Origin: CAWGYT01 sp963826795
Lineage (GTDB): Bacteria; Planctomycetota; Planctomycetia; Pirellulales; Pirellulaceae
NCBI GenBank assembly: GCA_963826795.1
Contig: CAWGYT010000015.1
Location: 62,001-126,000 of the forward strand
Length of the DNA: 64,000 nucleotides
Direction of reading: 5' to 3'
The translations under genes were made by a program, and so were the position numbers. Shown one piece after another: positions 46,017 through 55,362 of this stretch. The notes under the pieces were generated by a model, which searched no databases, was not told where the DNA came from, and saw nothing but the letters and a program-made list of their open reading frames with translations. Within the stretch, counting starts at the first letter, position 1. Every line of letters starts with the position of its first letter.

Positions 46017-47120
46017 ATGACTTTGCGATTTCTACTGTTCGCCCTTGCTTGGCTCGCGGCACTCCAGCCCGCCCTCGGGCAGAACGTCGCGAATTACCAG
46101 GCGATCCCCGAGCCTTTGCTTTTCTTGCTGCGGGAACCGGCCGTGCAGCAGGACTTGAAACTCAGTCGCGAACAGTTACTTGGGCTGACTCGCTTGAATC
46201 ACGGCTTCGATCACGACCTCCTTGCCTCGCGGACATGGCCGCCTGACAAGGCCCAAGGACGGCTGTCCGAAGTCATGGCGGCCACGAAGGAACATCTCAC
46301 CGACTCGTTCACCCGCGAACAACTCGTGCGGCTCCAACAACTTACTTATCGGACCCGAGGTATTCGATTCGTGCTTTTGCCGGCAGTCGTTGAAAAGCTG
46401 GCCTTGACCGACACGCAGCGGTCGCAGATCGAGAAGATCGTGGAGGAGTCCCAAACCCAACGGGATGCAATCCAAAAACAGCTCCTGGACGCAAAGTTGC
46501 CCTACGCCGACGCGGAACACGCATCGATCAAGATTCAGACGGACGAACAGAAACAGATTATTGAGCTCCTGAATCCGGATCAGCAGCGGAAACTGGTCGA
46601 CCTGATCGGCCCCGCATTCGACCTGCAGCAGCTGGGCAGTGTCACCTTCTCTGCCCCTGACATCCCCGCCACCGGGACCTGGATTAACTCGTCGCCCCAA
46701 CGGTTGCGCGACCTTCGGGGGCGCGTAGTCGCCGTCCACTTCTGGACGTTCGGATGCATCAATTGCATCCACAACTACCCGTGGTACAAGCAGTGGTACG
46801 ATGCCTACACCGACCAGGGGCTCGTCTTGTTGGGAGTCCACACCCCAGAGACCGATGGGGAACGGCAGGTGGAACAAGTTCGCGAGAAGGTCAAGCAGGA
46901 GGGTTTCAAGTTTCCAATCGTGATCGATAACGACCTTGAGATCTGGAAACAATGGGGCAACTCGATGTGGCCGAGCGTCTATCTGGTCGACAAGCAAGGA
47001 CGCATTCGCTACTGGTGGTACGGGGAATTGAATTGGGAGAATGCCGGAGGACAGAAAATCATGGCACAACGCATCCAAGAACTGCTCGCCGAAACCGATC
47101 CGGCCAGCCCGGCGCGGTGA
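46017..47120 (+). CDS. Exported thioredoxin-like protein with CINC site
   Basis: A 367-aa protein with signal peptide (MTLRFLLFALAWLAALQPAL). The first 200 residues are helical (FTREQLVRLQQLTYRTRGIR; RSQIEKIVEESQTQRDAIQ), of unknown family. The C-terminal domain is thioredoxin-like, with WTFGCINCIHNYPWYKQWYD as active-site region, then LLGVHTPETDGERQVEQVRE and NSMWPSVYLVDKQGRIRYWW. The CINC site matches that of the neighbour upstream, suggesting related partner specificity. Starts 3 bases after the previous stop. Probably acts in the periplasm as a thiol-disulfide enzyme. Confidence 0.87.
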   Translation: MTLRFLLFALAWLAALQPALGQNVANYQAIPEPLLFLLREPAVQQDLKLSREQLLGLTRLNHGFDHDLLASRTWPPDKAQGRLSEVMAATKEHLTDSFTREQLVRLQQLTYRTRGIRFVLLPAVVEKLALTDTQRSQIEKIVEESQTQRDAIQKQLLDAKLPYADAEHASIKIQTDEQKQIIELLNPDQQRKLVDLIGPAFDLQQLGSVTFSAPDIPATGTWINSSPQRLRDLRGRVVAVHFWTFGCINCIHNYPWYKQWYDAYTDQGLVLLGVHTPETDGERQVEQVREKVKQEGFKFPIVIDNDLEIWKQWGNSMWPSVYLVDKQGRIRYWWYGELNWENAGGQKIMAQRIQELLAETDPASPAR

Positions 47121-47827
47121 TCGGAACTGCTCGGGCAGCAGGCTGCCCCCTCATCCGGCCTTCGGCCACCTTCTCCCGCGCTGGGGAGAAGGAACAGGCT
47201 TGTGCCACCTTCTCCCGCGCTGGGGAGAAGGAACAGACTTGTGTCACCTTCTCCCGCGCTGGGGAGAAGGAACAGACTTGTGTCACCTTCTCCCGCGCTG
47301 GGGAGAAGGAACAGACTTGTGTCACCTTCTCCCGCGCTGGGGAGAAGGAACAATGCGGGTGTCACCTCTCCCGAGACCGGGAGAGGTCGACCGGGATCCG
47401 CTCGCGGGGCCCGGGCGGGTGAGGGTTGCTCCGCAGCCAAAAGCCCGACCCCTCATCCGGCCTTCGGCCACCTTCTCCCGCGCTGGGGAGAAGGAACAGG
47501 CTTGTGCCACCTTCTCCCGCGCTGGGGAGAAGGAACAGACTTGTGCCACCTTCTCCCGCGCTGAGGAGAAGGAACAATGCGGGTGTCACCTCTCCCGAGA
47601 CCGGGAGAGGTCGACCGGGATCCGCTCGCGGGGCCCGGGCGGGTGAGGGTTGCTCCGCAGCCATAAGCCCGACCCCTCATCCGGCCTTCGGCCACCTTCT
47701 CCCGCGCTGGGGAGAAGGAACAGGCTTGTGTCACCTTCTCCCGCGTTGGGAGAAGGGACGTGCTGCGGGTGTTGGATCTCCCCGCTGGAAGACGTTTGAC
47801 GTTTCGTCCGACAAACGCGGTGTGCGC
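47121..47827. repeat. Hairpin-repeat array, 39-bp units, between convergent genes
   Basis: A repeat array with a unit of 39 bases (CACCTTCTCCCGCGCTGGGG, then AGAAGGAACAGACTTGTGT). Copies begin at 47165, 47204, 47243, 47282 and 47321; two further blocks start near 47468 and 47694, with three and two copies. Each unit can fold, CTTCTCCC pairing with GGGAGAAG. The blocks are separated by a near-exact 85-base spacer with CTCTCCCGAGACCGGGAGAG. The outer flank CTCATCCGGCCTTCGGCCAC is a widespread intergenic repeat in Gram-negative bacteria. Because 39 is a multiple of 3, repeat-like proteins appear in all frames; they are artefacts. No gene is here. Confidence 0.85.
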
Positions 47828-48928
47828 CTAGCAGACGTAGGTCATCAGCAAACGGATTGCGGCCTCGACCGAAGCGAGGGCGACCGTCTCGTTGGCAGTG
47901 TGATACCCCGTGGTGGGGATTTGTAGAGTCGTGCCGTTGATGGCGCCTTGAGTTGCCGCCACGAGTCGGCCCAACTCCGTGCGGCCCAGTGAGAGCGGCT
48001 TGGCACGAGTCCGATTTTCCGCCTCGACGTAGGCGTCCTTGTGACTGGTGGCGATGCCCTGCGACCGGCAGCGGCTTTCGATTTCCGCCGTCAGCCCGAT
48101 CGCAAACTGGCCGCCGGCGTCCTTGCGTCGCAATACCAGTTGCTGCGCCTCGGCGGCCGCACGGTTGGGATACGGGCTGGTGTCCAAGACCAACAGCCGC
48201 TGCGTCGTCAATCGATGCCGCTGGAACCAGGCCAACGCGTACCGCCAGCTGCGCCCCGCCTCCTCCTGCGCCGTAAACAGGCCCGTCCCTTGGAAGCCAC
48301 AACGAAAAAGATTGATTAACAGGGCGACCGAGAGCACGTTGTCCAATTGCGCCGACAGGTAGCCATCGGCCACTCGTAACCGATCCAGGAACGAAACGGG
48401 CGTTCCCGGTTGTACGAAGTCGAGACCGTCGAGCTCAAAGATCAGATTGTTGCGTTGCGGGCAAACGAACGAACGGCGGATGCAACCCTGCCCCAGATAG
48501 GTCCCCGTATAAGGCAGGTGAGCCTGCACGCGCTGGCCGGCGAAGCGATCCTGAATCGTGGCGATGATCTGCTCGGACACGGAATCCCCGGTCAGGTCGC
48601 TCTGATTGCTGGCCAAGTGCGCGGCGTATTGAAACTCGTTTGGCCCCGTGCAGACCAATCCATGTCGGTCGATGTGCGCCGACAGGATCAGGCTCTCCGG
48701 TTGGTCACCCTGAGCGACAAGCACGCCCTGGTAGTGCCGCACTTCAACGCCGATCTCCTCCAGTTCGCGACGCAGTACCCGCAGAAACGAATCTTCGGAA
48801 CCGACGACGGACGGCTCGCGAACGAGCACCTGAAGGAGTTCCAAGAACGCGTCCAAGCCCGGGTCGGCCTCGAGGCCGTCGACTGATTTATAGGCAAGCG
48901 ATTCCGTCGCCACGCCGATTCTGCTCAT
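47828..48928 (-). CDS. M42/M20-like zinc peptidase family protein
   Basis: A 366-aa protein. Recognisable segments: SLILSAHIDRHGLV (the first His-Asp pair of the metal site), VADGYLSAQLDNVLSVALLI (the bridging Asp region), GLFTAQEEAGRSW (catalytic Glu-Glu), and LLVLDTSPYPN, then an ending with TTGYHTANETVAL. This pattern is that of M42/M28-like aminopeptidases in which co-catalytic zinc is held by His, Asp and Glu. The middle part is diverged and a typical M42 PDZ-like insert is not obvious. Cytoplasmic, since there is no signal peptide. It is divergent from the lamin-tail gene at 49178 and its 3' end faces the repeat array. Confidence 0.85.
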   Translation of the reverse strand: MSRIGVATESLAYKSVDGLEADPGLDAFLELLQVLVREPSVVGSEDSFLRVLRRELEEIGVEVRHYQGVLVAQGDQPESLILSAHIDRHGLVCTGPNEFQYAAHLASNQSDLTGDSVSEQIIATIQDRFAGQRVQAHLPYTGTYLGQGCIRRSFVCPQRNNLIFELDGLDFVQPGTPVSFLDRLRVADGYLSAQLDNVLSVALLINLFRCGFQGTGLFTAQEEAGRSWRYALAWFQRHRLTTQRLLVLDTSPYPNRAAAEAQQLVLRRKDAGGQFAIGLTAEIESRCRSQGIATSHKDAYVEAENRTRAKPLSLGRTELGRLVAATQGAINGTTLQIPTTGYHTANETVALASVEAAIRLLMTYVC

Positions 48929-49177
48929 GGATTAGGCACTCCGGTGGATCCCAAGTCACACCCCGCCCGCAATGCAAACATCGTACCCACCTGGATCTTA
49001 CCGTTGCCGACCAACCCAACTGCGGCTCACCGCAAGGCGTCTCCCACGACGTTCCGAAGCGAGGCGAGGCGTTAAGGGAAGTTATCCGCTTCAATCTTGG
49101 TGCACAGTCTCGCGAAGGATGAGTACACTAATTGAATGGCGGCGACAACGGCGAAATTAACCCACAGGGAATCCAGA

Positions 49178-51664
49178 ATGACTTGGCAACGATCCACAGC
49201 GCGGCACCGCCGACGGCCAAACGGCATCGAGCTGCTGGAAGCGCGAGCGATGCTGACCGCGACGCTGGCGATTTCCGAGATCAACTACGCGCCTTACGAG
49301 CCCGTGCCAGCCTTTGGTGATATCGTTGACAGTAGTGCCAGTGACTATGAATTCATCGAGCTGGTGAACACGGGTGCCGAGCCGCTGGAACTGCAGGGGA
49401 TCCAGTTCCGGCGCGTGAATGTCGGAGGCAACAACGAAGGCGTCGACTTTACATTCGACGCAGGTACGCTCGGACCGCAGGAGCGGATCGTCGTTGTGGA
49501 GGATCTGATCGCGTTCCGGGCACGCTACGGGGACGGGCCAAGAGTCGCGGGCGAATGGGCCGGGGGTCTCGGGAACGATTCGGAATTGCTGACGCTGCTG
49601 GATACCGACGGCAGCATGATCGAGCAGATGACCTACCGTTCCGATTCAGGTTGGCCCAGCCGCGCCGCAGGACTCGGCGCTACGCTCGAAAACGTTGCCC
49701 TGGAAAATAATCCCAATGATCCGGACAACTGGCAGAGCAGCATCGAGTACGGTGGAACTCCGGGCACGACGCCGGGGGATCGTTCGGAGACGATCGTTTT
49801 CAACGAGATTCTCGCCCACACGGATCTTCCCCAGATCGACACCGTCGAGCTCTACAACCTGACGGGTGAACCCGTGGATTTGAGCGGCTGGTTCATGAGC
49901 GATAACATCCAGCGTCCCTTCGTGTTCTCGCTCGCTGCGGGCTCGATCATCCCCGCGAACGGCTATTTTCAAATCTACGAGAACGAATTCAACCCCGGTG
50001 ACGGTACCTTGCCGAATGACTTCGCGCTCAGCGAGTTCGGCGACGAACTGTGGCTGATCTCGGCGGACGCCAGCGGGCGTCCCGATAAGTTCATCGACCG
50101 CGTGAATTTCGGTGCGACGCTGAACGGAGTTTCCGTCGGGAACGTTCCCAACGGCGACACCGCGGGCGACCTGCAGCCGCTGGCAGCCCTGACGCTGGGT
50201 CAGCCCAATGGCGGCCATCGCGTGAGTGACGTCGTGGTCAACGAGGTGCAGTACCATCCACCGGACGACGATGTCTATAAGGAGTTCATCGAGCTGGTCA
50301 ACACGACGGTGTTCGAAATGTCACTGGACGATTGGGCCATCGATGACGCGGTCGGCGTGACGGTGCCGGCCGGCACCACGATCCCGCGTTTGGGCACGCT
50401 GGTGCTGGTGGCCTTCGACCCGGCCGAGACCACGCGTTCCGCCGCATTCCGTGAATACTACGGAATCAGCGACAACGTCAAACTGGTTGGCCCGTGGGGT
50501 ACCGACAAAGATGGCCAGCCAGATGCACTCAGCAATGGCGGAGAGAAGATCACGTTGACGTTGCCGACGTTCGACCCGGTACGCCCGGAACCCTGGCCCG
50601 TCTTGGCGGACCAGGTCGATTACAACGATCGGCTGCCCTGGCCGGAAGTGGCGGATGGACAGGGAGGTTCGATCCAGCGGATCGCGATCAACTTGTATGG
50701 AAACGCTCCGGAGAGTTGGCACGGCATCCAGCCCTCGCCCGGAAACGAACCCATTGACGTGAACGACTCGCCCGAGGTCGGGGTGGACGCGCCGCTAACG
50801 GCCGAGATTGGTCTCGACGGGACGTTGGTTCGGGGGGCGGCGGATGTGGACCTCTACCGCTTCACGCCCGCCGAATCGGGCGAATACGAGCTGCGAGTTG
50901 AGGGAGTGGGCGACGTGCCGATGGATCCGTTCCTGCGGATCTTCGCCAGCGATGGAACCGAGTTGGCGTGGAACGACAATCTGCCCGAATCGACCGCCAG
51001 CGGGCTCGCCCTGGAACTGGACGCGGGCACCGAGTACTACGTGTCCGTGAGCGGCAGCAGTCCGCTGGCGCGTGAATTCGATCCGTGGACCGGCACCGGG
51101 CTCGCCGCGGGCAGCACAGGCACGTATACGCTGACCATTCAGCAAGCCCTCAGCAACCCTTCGCCGTGGAAGAATCATGACCTGCCTGAAGACGTGACAG
51201 GAGACGGAGCCGTTGTCCCCCTGGACGCGCTGCTGATCATCAACGAACTCAACGGCGAGGGAGCACGACCGCTGCCCGTTCCCCCTGACCCGAATGATCT
51301 GCCGCCTCCGTTCCTGGACGTTGACGGTGACAACTTCTTGGCTCCGATCGATGCCCTGCTGGTCATCAACTACCTGAACGCCCAGGCCGCCCTGCAGGCG
51401 GCCGAGGGGAACGCCGCGGAGGAGAACACGGCGGAAGGAGAATTCACGCCCCAAGCCGCGGCGCGAGTTGAACCGACTCGGACCGATCTCGACCCTTGTT
51501 CCCGGCCCACGCCTCACCGCGTCCCGTCCGATCTAATCCAGGGCGAATCCCTGAAGACGCTCGCCGCGCAGGCCGTCGACTGGATTTTCCAGAGCACCGA
51601 TCGCGACCGCGACCAGCCATCGCGACGTTCGCCCGACGGACCTCGGCCGCCCGACGGACCTTAG
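49178..51664 (+). CDS. Lamin-tail / PPC / dockerin-like surface protein
   Basis: About 828 aa from ATG 49178, which has CAGGGA upstream. A LEPR-XLL-like motif, LEARAML, sits at residues 20-26. Domains in order: two or three lamin-tail domains (about 30-530; ISEINYAPYEP, then FNEILAHTDLPQIDTVEL, then VNEVQYHPPDDDVYKEFIEL), a bacterial pre-peptidase C-terminal (PPC) domain at about 545-655 (DVDLYRFTPAESGEYELRV), and a dockerin-like pair (DVTGDGAVVPLDALLIINEL; DVDGDNFLAPIDALLVINYL). The tail after about residue 735 is charged and Pro-rich, ending in RPPDGPRPPDGP. Probably exported and surface-attached; function unknown. Same family as the protein at 23752. Confidence 0.88.
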   Translation: MTWQRSTARHRRRPNGIELLEARAMLTATLAISEINYAPYEPVPAFGDIVDSSASDYEFIELVNTGAEPLELQGIQFRRVNVGGNNEGVDFTFDAGTLGPQERIVVVEDLIAFRARYGDGPRVAGEWAGGLGNDSELLTLLDTDGSMIEQMTYRSDSGWPSRAAGLGATLENVALENNPNDPDNWQSSIEYGGTPGTTPGDRSETIVFNEILAHTDLPQIDTVELYNLTGEPVDLSGWFMSDNIQRPFVFSLAAGSIIPANGYFQIYENEFNPGDGTLPNDFALSEFGDELWLISADASGRPDKFIDRVNFGATLNGVSVGNVPNGDTAGDLQPLAALTLGQPNGGHRVSDVVVNEVQYHPPDDDVYKEFIELVNTTVFEMSLDDWAIDDAVGVTVPAGTTIPRLGTLVLVAFDPAETTRSAAFREYYGISDNVKLVGPWGTDKDGQPDALSNGGEKITLTLPTFDPVRPEPWPVLADQVDYNDRLPWPEVADGQGGSIQRIAINLYGNAPESWHGIQPSPGNEPIDVNDSPEVGVDAPLTAEIGLDGTLVRGAADVDLYRFTPAESGEYELRVEGVGDVPMDPFLRIFASDGTELAWNDNLPESTASGLALELDAGTEYYVSVSGSSPLAREFDPWTGTGLAAGSTGTYTLTIQQALSNPSPWKNHDLPEDVTGDGAVVPLDALLIINELNGEGARPLPVPPDPNDLPPPFLDVDGDNFLAPIDALLVINYLNAQAALQAAEGNAAEENTAEGEFTPQAAARVEPTRTDLDPCSRPTPHRVPSDLIQGESLKTLAAQAVDWIFQSTDRDRDQPSRRSPDGPRPPDGP

Positions 51665-51837
51665 CCGCCCGACGGACCTTAGCCGGACCCGGTCGCCGAA
51701 CTGTCCCCAAGTCCGACGCGTGTGGCGGTACGGTCAGCCTGCCAAATCGCCGGCCGATCATCCCGCCAGTCTGGCGGTGCGGGATGATCGGCTCTTGGAA
51801 GTACTCGGAAGTGCACGGCAAAGGCCGGCCGTATCGC
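51665..51837. other. Convergent gap with repeat and hairpin
   Basis: CGCCCGACGGACCTTAGC-type repeats continue from the end of the previous gene. The region then holds the terminator-like hairpin listed separately. No gene. Confidence 0.5.
51753..51792. terminator. Bidirectional terminator hairpin, 14-bp stem
   Basis: GCCGATCATCCCGC (51753-51766) is exactly complementary to GCGGGATGATCGGC (51779-51792); the loop can form an extra CCAG/CTGG stem. It lies between the convergent lamin-tail and PEP-CTERM genes, the right place for a two-way terminator. No long T run follows. Confidence 0.65.
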
Positions 51838-53685
51838 CTACCAGCGGCGTCCGGCGGCCAGCAGTCCCAGGCAGCCCATCAGGCCGAGCACCGCAGCGGT
51901 CGGCTCCGGAACCGATGCGACCGCGCCGCGTGGGCCCAATTCGAATCCACCCGACTGAAAGGCGATGACAAAGTCCGAGCTATCGAAATCGCCATCGCCA
52001 CTCCAATCGCCTTCGGCCCAGGTCGAATTGTCTACGATCTCATCCTCGTATTCGCCGATCTGGAAGACGGCGACGAAATCGGTCGAATCGAACACGCCAT
52101 CCAGATTGGCATCACCCATGTAGGTGTTTTTCAATTCTTCCACCCAGACATACCGATCGTCGTCATCGACCAGGCCGTCCTTGTTGAGATCAAAGAGCGG
52201 ATTATTCATGTCCGAGCGGACTTCGTTGGTCAAGGCATCGATGTCGGCGGCATCAAGCACGCCGTCGCCGTTGAAGTCGCCGGGTTCGGCACCCGGACCA
52301 ATCAACTCGAGCGTCACGGCGCTGAGGATCGGATTGTTGTCGGGAGCCCGCGGATTGACCCCGCCCAACTGGATGTTGAGCACGCCGTCGGTGACAGTCA
52401 CGGTGTCGCGAAAGTAAACGCCCTGAGTCGTATTCGCGATTCCTTCCTGGGTCACCTGTACATTGAAATTGTCGACGGCCATTTCGCCTTCAATCGTGAT
52501 GTCAAAGCCACGATCGCAACAGTTTTCGGCGAACAGCAGCTGCAATTGGTACTGCCCCGACTCGACTTCCAGGTCCACGTCAACTCCCGGCGGCACGTTC
52601 CAGCGAATCGACTGCATCACCAGCTCCAGCTCGTCATCGTTGGCCGAGTCGCCGTACTCCGGTGCGTGCCAATTGGGAATCTCATTCGCAACGGTGATCG
52701 AGACGCCCGGGCTGTCGCCGGCCGCAATCCCGGCAATGCTTCCATCCGTGAACTCGACCTCGCCGACGACGACGCCGCCAAAGCCGCCCACGTCGACGGC
52801 ATGGACGAACGCCCCCTCGAAGTCGAGTCCCTCGCCAGGGTCACCGCCGGTAAAGATGCCGATTTCGCCGGACAGGACAATGTTTTGCGGGGCCAGCGGA
52901 TCTTCGTCCGGCAGGATCATGGCGTCGTACTTCGTGTACAGGTAATCGCGCACCGCGCTTAACTCGGCGGTGTCGAGCACTCGGTCGTAGATCAAGATCT
53001 CCGAGACGTCCGCGTCACTCACCTCGGCGGGAAAGGACCCCTCGGATACCAAACCCAATCGTCCGGGACCTGCGCTGGGAGTCGACGAAATCGTCCGGTC
53101 GATGCCGTTAAGGAAGAACGAGCTGTCACCAGAGGGCCCTCCGGTGGTATCCTCGACATATACGAAATTCGGCTCGGCAGGACGGTTGATACTGACCCAG
53201 CCCTCGGCGTACGAAGCGGGATTTCCGCCCCACAAACCATGCAGCCAATTGTTGTCGCGGCTCTGCAGGGTGCGGCCGCGCGTATCCCCGTCGTACTGAT
53301 TGACGATAAACACGGAATAGGGACGATCCAGAAAAAGATCATCGCTGATCAGCATGCCGTCGGCTTCAAAGCCATTGAAGCTGACCGCGGGCATTCCGTT
53401 CATGGAAGCCTCGTCGTACTCGGGCCGTTTCTCGTCAAAGGGCTGCGTGGCGTGATACTCGTTGCCGCTCTTGTCCAGCCAGCCGCCTACGGGGTCGCCA
53501 AATTGGGCCGGGATCGAAAGGCCATCATCCTGAAAAAGGGTGGCCGGATCCGTCGCATCCAGCCACAAGATCATGCCGTCCATAATGGGTGGCTCGCCAA
53601 CGGCCTGGAGCGCTCGTGGCACGCCAAGCAGACCGGTTCCGGCCGCTAAAATAATACACACTCGATAAAGAGATTGTCGTCTCAT
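51838..53685 (-). CDS. LamG/malectin-like PEP-CTERM protein
   Basis: A 615-aa exported protein from ATG 53685 (GGAG upstream). A signal peptide is present (RVCIILAAGTGLLGVPRALQ). Residues about 35-250 form a LamG-like domain (MILWLDATDPATLFQDDGLS; FSVFIVNQYDG-like strand). A malectin/galactose-binding-like region follows (about 270-450), with Asp-rich loops. Then dockerin-like EF-hand repeats (DFNGDGVLDAADIDAL; GDANLDGVFDSTDFVAVF; DWSGDGDFDSSDFVIAF). The end is a PEP-CTERM signal: VPEPTAAVLGLMGCLGLLAA, then GRRW. Probably anchored at the cell surface and sugar-binding. It resembles the PEP-CTERM protein at 29752 but the N-terminal domains differ. Confidence 0.9.
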   Translation of the reverse strand: MRRQSLYRVCIILAAGTGLLGVPRALQAVGEPPIMDGMILWLDATDPATLFQDDGLSIPAQFGDPVGGWLDKSGNEYHATQPFDEKRPEYDEASMNGMPAVSFNGFEADGMLISDDLFLDRPYSVFIVNQYDGDTRGRTLQSRDNNWLHGLWGGNPASYAEGWVSINRPAEPNFVYVEDTTGGPSGDSSFFLNGIDRTISSTPSAGPGRLGLVSEGSFPAEVSDADVSEILIYDRVLDTAELSAVRDYLYTKYDAMILPDEDPLAPQNIVLSGEIGIFTGGDPGEGLDFEGAFVHAVDVGGFGGVVVGEVEFTDGSIAGIAAGDSPGVSITVANEIPNWHAPEYGDSANDDELELVMQSIRWNVPPGVDVDLEVESGQYQLQLLFAENCCDRGFDITIEGEMAVDNFNVQVTQEGIANTTQGVYFRDTVTVTDGVLNIQLGGVNPRAPDNNPILSAVTLELIGPGAEPGDFNGDGVLDAADIDALTNEVRSDMNNPLFDLNKDGLVDDDDRYVWVEELKNTYMGDANLDGVFDSTDFVAVFQIGEYEDEIVDNSTWAEGDWSGDGDFDSSDFVIAFQSGGFELGPRGAVASVPEPTAAVLGLMGCLGLLAAGRRW

Positions 53686-54263
53686 TGATCCATCTGCTCC
53701 GCGCTCATTTACGCTGTTTCGTGGTGAGGATAATCGGCAGGTCGAGACGCCAGTGTATCAGTCTGAAATCCAAAGTCCAGTTTTTCCCTGACGCCCGGTC
53801 CCGGCGGTGGTCAAACGGCGTTCGAGTTCAGTCCAAAGGCCTGAGCCGTGGCGTGCACGAGGTGGGTACTCCCTGGTGACCGGCGTGGGGCGGACCAGGC
53901 GCGGATGCGCCACGCGCCTTGAAGGGGCTGGAAGCCGAGACTAGATTGTGCGAGGGGCTTTCCCGGTGCGAACGACTGCCTGGCGAAATCTCCCGCTCGG
54001 GAGCCATCCTGCGGATCGCCTGCCGCATCCGAATCTCCTTCCACGAACCTCCGGCTGAGATCCATGAAAGCGCTCCCGCTGCACGAAATGCTGGCGACTT
54101 CGTGGCGGTTCTCTGCGGTCTCCCGCGCGCAGCATGACCTGACTCTGGCACGCGTGCCTCGACGGCAGGCAGATTGGTTGATGGGCGCCGGGGCGTGGGG
54201 CACGTTGCTTGTCATTCCACTGGCCGGACGCCCGTTCTCCGGCACGGACACGGGGACGAGGGC
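53686..54263. other. Intergenic region, no supported gene
   Basis: About 580 bases. Short open frames exist on both strands but none has recognisable similarity, and the long minus-strand frame from 53811 into the next gene is a shadow. A small hairpin, GGCGCG..CGCGCC, is visible near 53900. The promoter of the permease gene must lie in its right part. Confidence 0.35.
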
Positions 54264-55304
54264 ATGACCACGCGTCTCCAAGAAGAGCAAACATGGCTGA
54301 TGACGGGATCGCTGGTGATCCTGGCCATTGTGGCGTTGGCGTTTGGGCTGTCCTACACACGTCCCGTTCTGATTCCCTTCTTGATTGCGGTTTTCATCAC
54401 GTCGATTGTGTCTCCCGTCGTGGACTATCAGATCTTGAAACTGCGATTCCCACGATCGATCGCAATTGCCCTCTCGATGCTGGTCGTGATCTTGATTTGC
54501 ACTTTGTTTTGCCTGCTGGTGATGCAGGCCACGCAGGAAGTCGTCCGTTCCGTGGACGACTACAGCACGGACTTCGCGAACTTGGGACGGGACGTGCTGC
54601 TGAAACTTCAGGAATACCAGATCAATATTTCGCCCAATGAAATCACGGATAAGATCCGCGCCGAGGTCCCTCGCTGGGCGACCACGACGGCCGGCAACGT
54701 CGCTGGCATCTTGGGGCGGGCGGTCCTGGTGTTCATTTTCGTCGGTTTTCTCCTGGCGGGGCGCGACCCTCGTGGGGTGAAGCCAGGAATCTATCGTGAT
54801 ATCGATGCACAAATCCGGAGGTACCTGGGAACCAAGCTCGTGATCTCGGCGGTCACCGGCGTTCTGGTGGGACTGATCCTGCATTTATTCGGCGTGAGGC
54901 TGGCGTTCGTCTTCGGTTTGGCAGCGTTCGTCCTCAACTTCATTCCGTCGGTCGGATCGATCATCGCCACGCTGCTTCCGCTTCCCACGGCCGCCGCGCA
55001 ATTCCAAGGCAATTTGCCTTTGTTAATCATGGTCGTCGCCGTGCCGGGAATGGTCCAAATGTTGATTGGCAACGTGATCGAACCCAAGGTGATGGGCGAT
55101 GGTCTGAGGCTGCACCCGGTGACGATCTTGTTGGCACTTGCCATCTGGGGATTGCTTTGGGGCCCCGCGGGGATGCTATTGGCAGTGCCGATCATGGGCA
55201 CGATCCGGATTGTCCTCGATCAGTTCGAAATCACGCAGCCCGCGGGACATTTGTTGGCAGGTTTCCTGCCGGGCACTCTCCACCGAAGCAGTTTGAGCGA
55301 GTGA
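54264..55304 (+). CDS. AI-2E-family transporter (permease)
   Basis: A 346-aa membrane protein of the AI-2E/PerM permease family. I chose the ATG at 54264 because MTTRLQEEQTWLMTGSLVIL gives the usual start and GGACGAGGGC precedes it. Eight or so helices are predicted by hydrophobicity (SLVILAIVALAFGLSYTRPV; AIALSMLVVILICTLFCLLV; AVLVFIFVGFLLAGRDPRG; LVISAVTGVLVGLILHLFGV; AFVLNFIPSVGSIIATLLPL). The FNFIPxxG-like segment and GNVIEPKVMG near the end are family features. Members export autoinducer-2, or act as sodium/proton antiporters, or are of unknown function; the substrate is not decided by sequence. Confidence 0.9.
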   Translation: MTTRLQEEQTWLMTGSLVILAIVALAFGLSYTRPVLIPFLIAVFITSIVSPVVDYQILKLRFPRSIAIALSMLVVILICTLFCLLVMQATQEVVRSVDDYSTDFANLGRDVLLKLQEYQINISPNEITDKIRAEVPRWATTTAGNVAGILGRAVLVFIFVGFLLAGRDPRGVKPGIYRDIDAQIRRYLGTKLVISAVTGVLVGLILHLFGVRLAFVFGLAAFVLNFIPSVGSIIATLLPLPTAAAQFQGNLPLLIMVVAVPGMVQMLIGNVIEPKVMGDGLRLHPVTILLALAIWGLLWGPAGMLLAVPIMGTIRIVLDQFEITQPAGHLLAGFLPGTLHRSSLSE

Positions 55305-55362
55305 CTCGCGACGCGACCGGGCCGACAGATTTCAGGCAAGCTTTGGAACGAGTATGCGAGAT

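Noticed and set aside
47121..47827. CRISPR array
   Set aside because: The 39-bp units are back to back with no unique spacers; the larger spacers are themselves repeated. No cas genes were seen.
46952..47926. Repeat-rich proteins (SRAGEKEQTC repeats and others) over the hairpin array
   Set aside because: Open in many frames because the unit is 39 bp (multiple of 3). Not codon-biased and no start context.
54064..54267. 67-aa plus-strand frame upstream of the permease
   Set aside because: No similarity, no ribosome-binding site, and composition is not protein-like.
53811..54884. 357-aa minus-strand open frame overlapping the permease gene
   Set aside because: Gln/His/Arg-rich composition of a shadow; the plus-strand permease is well supported.
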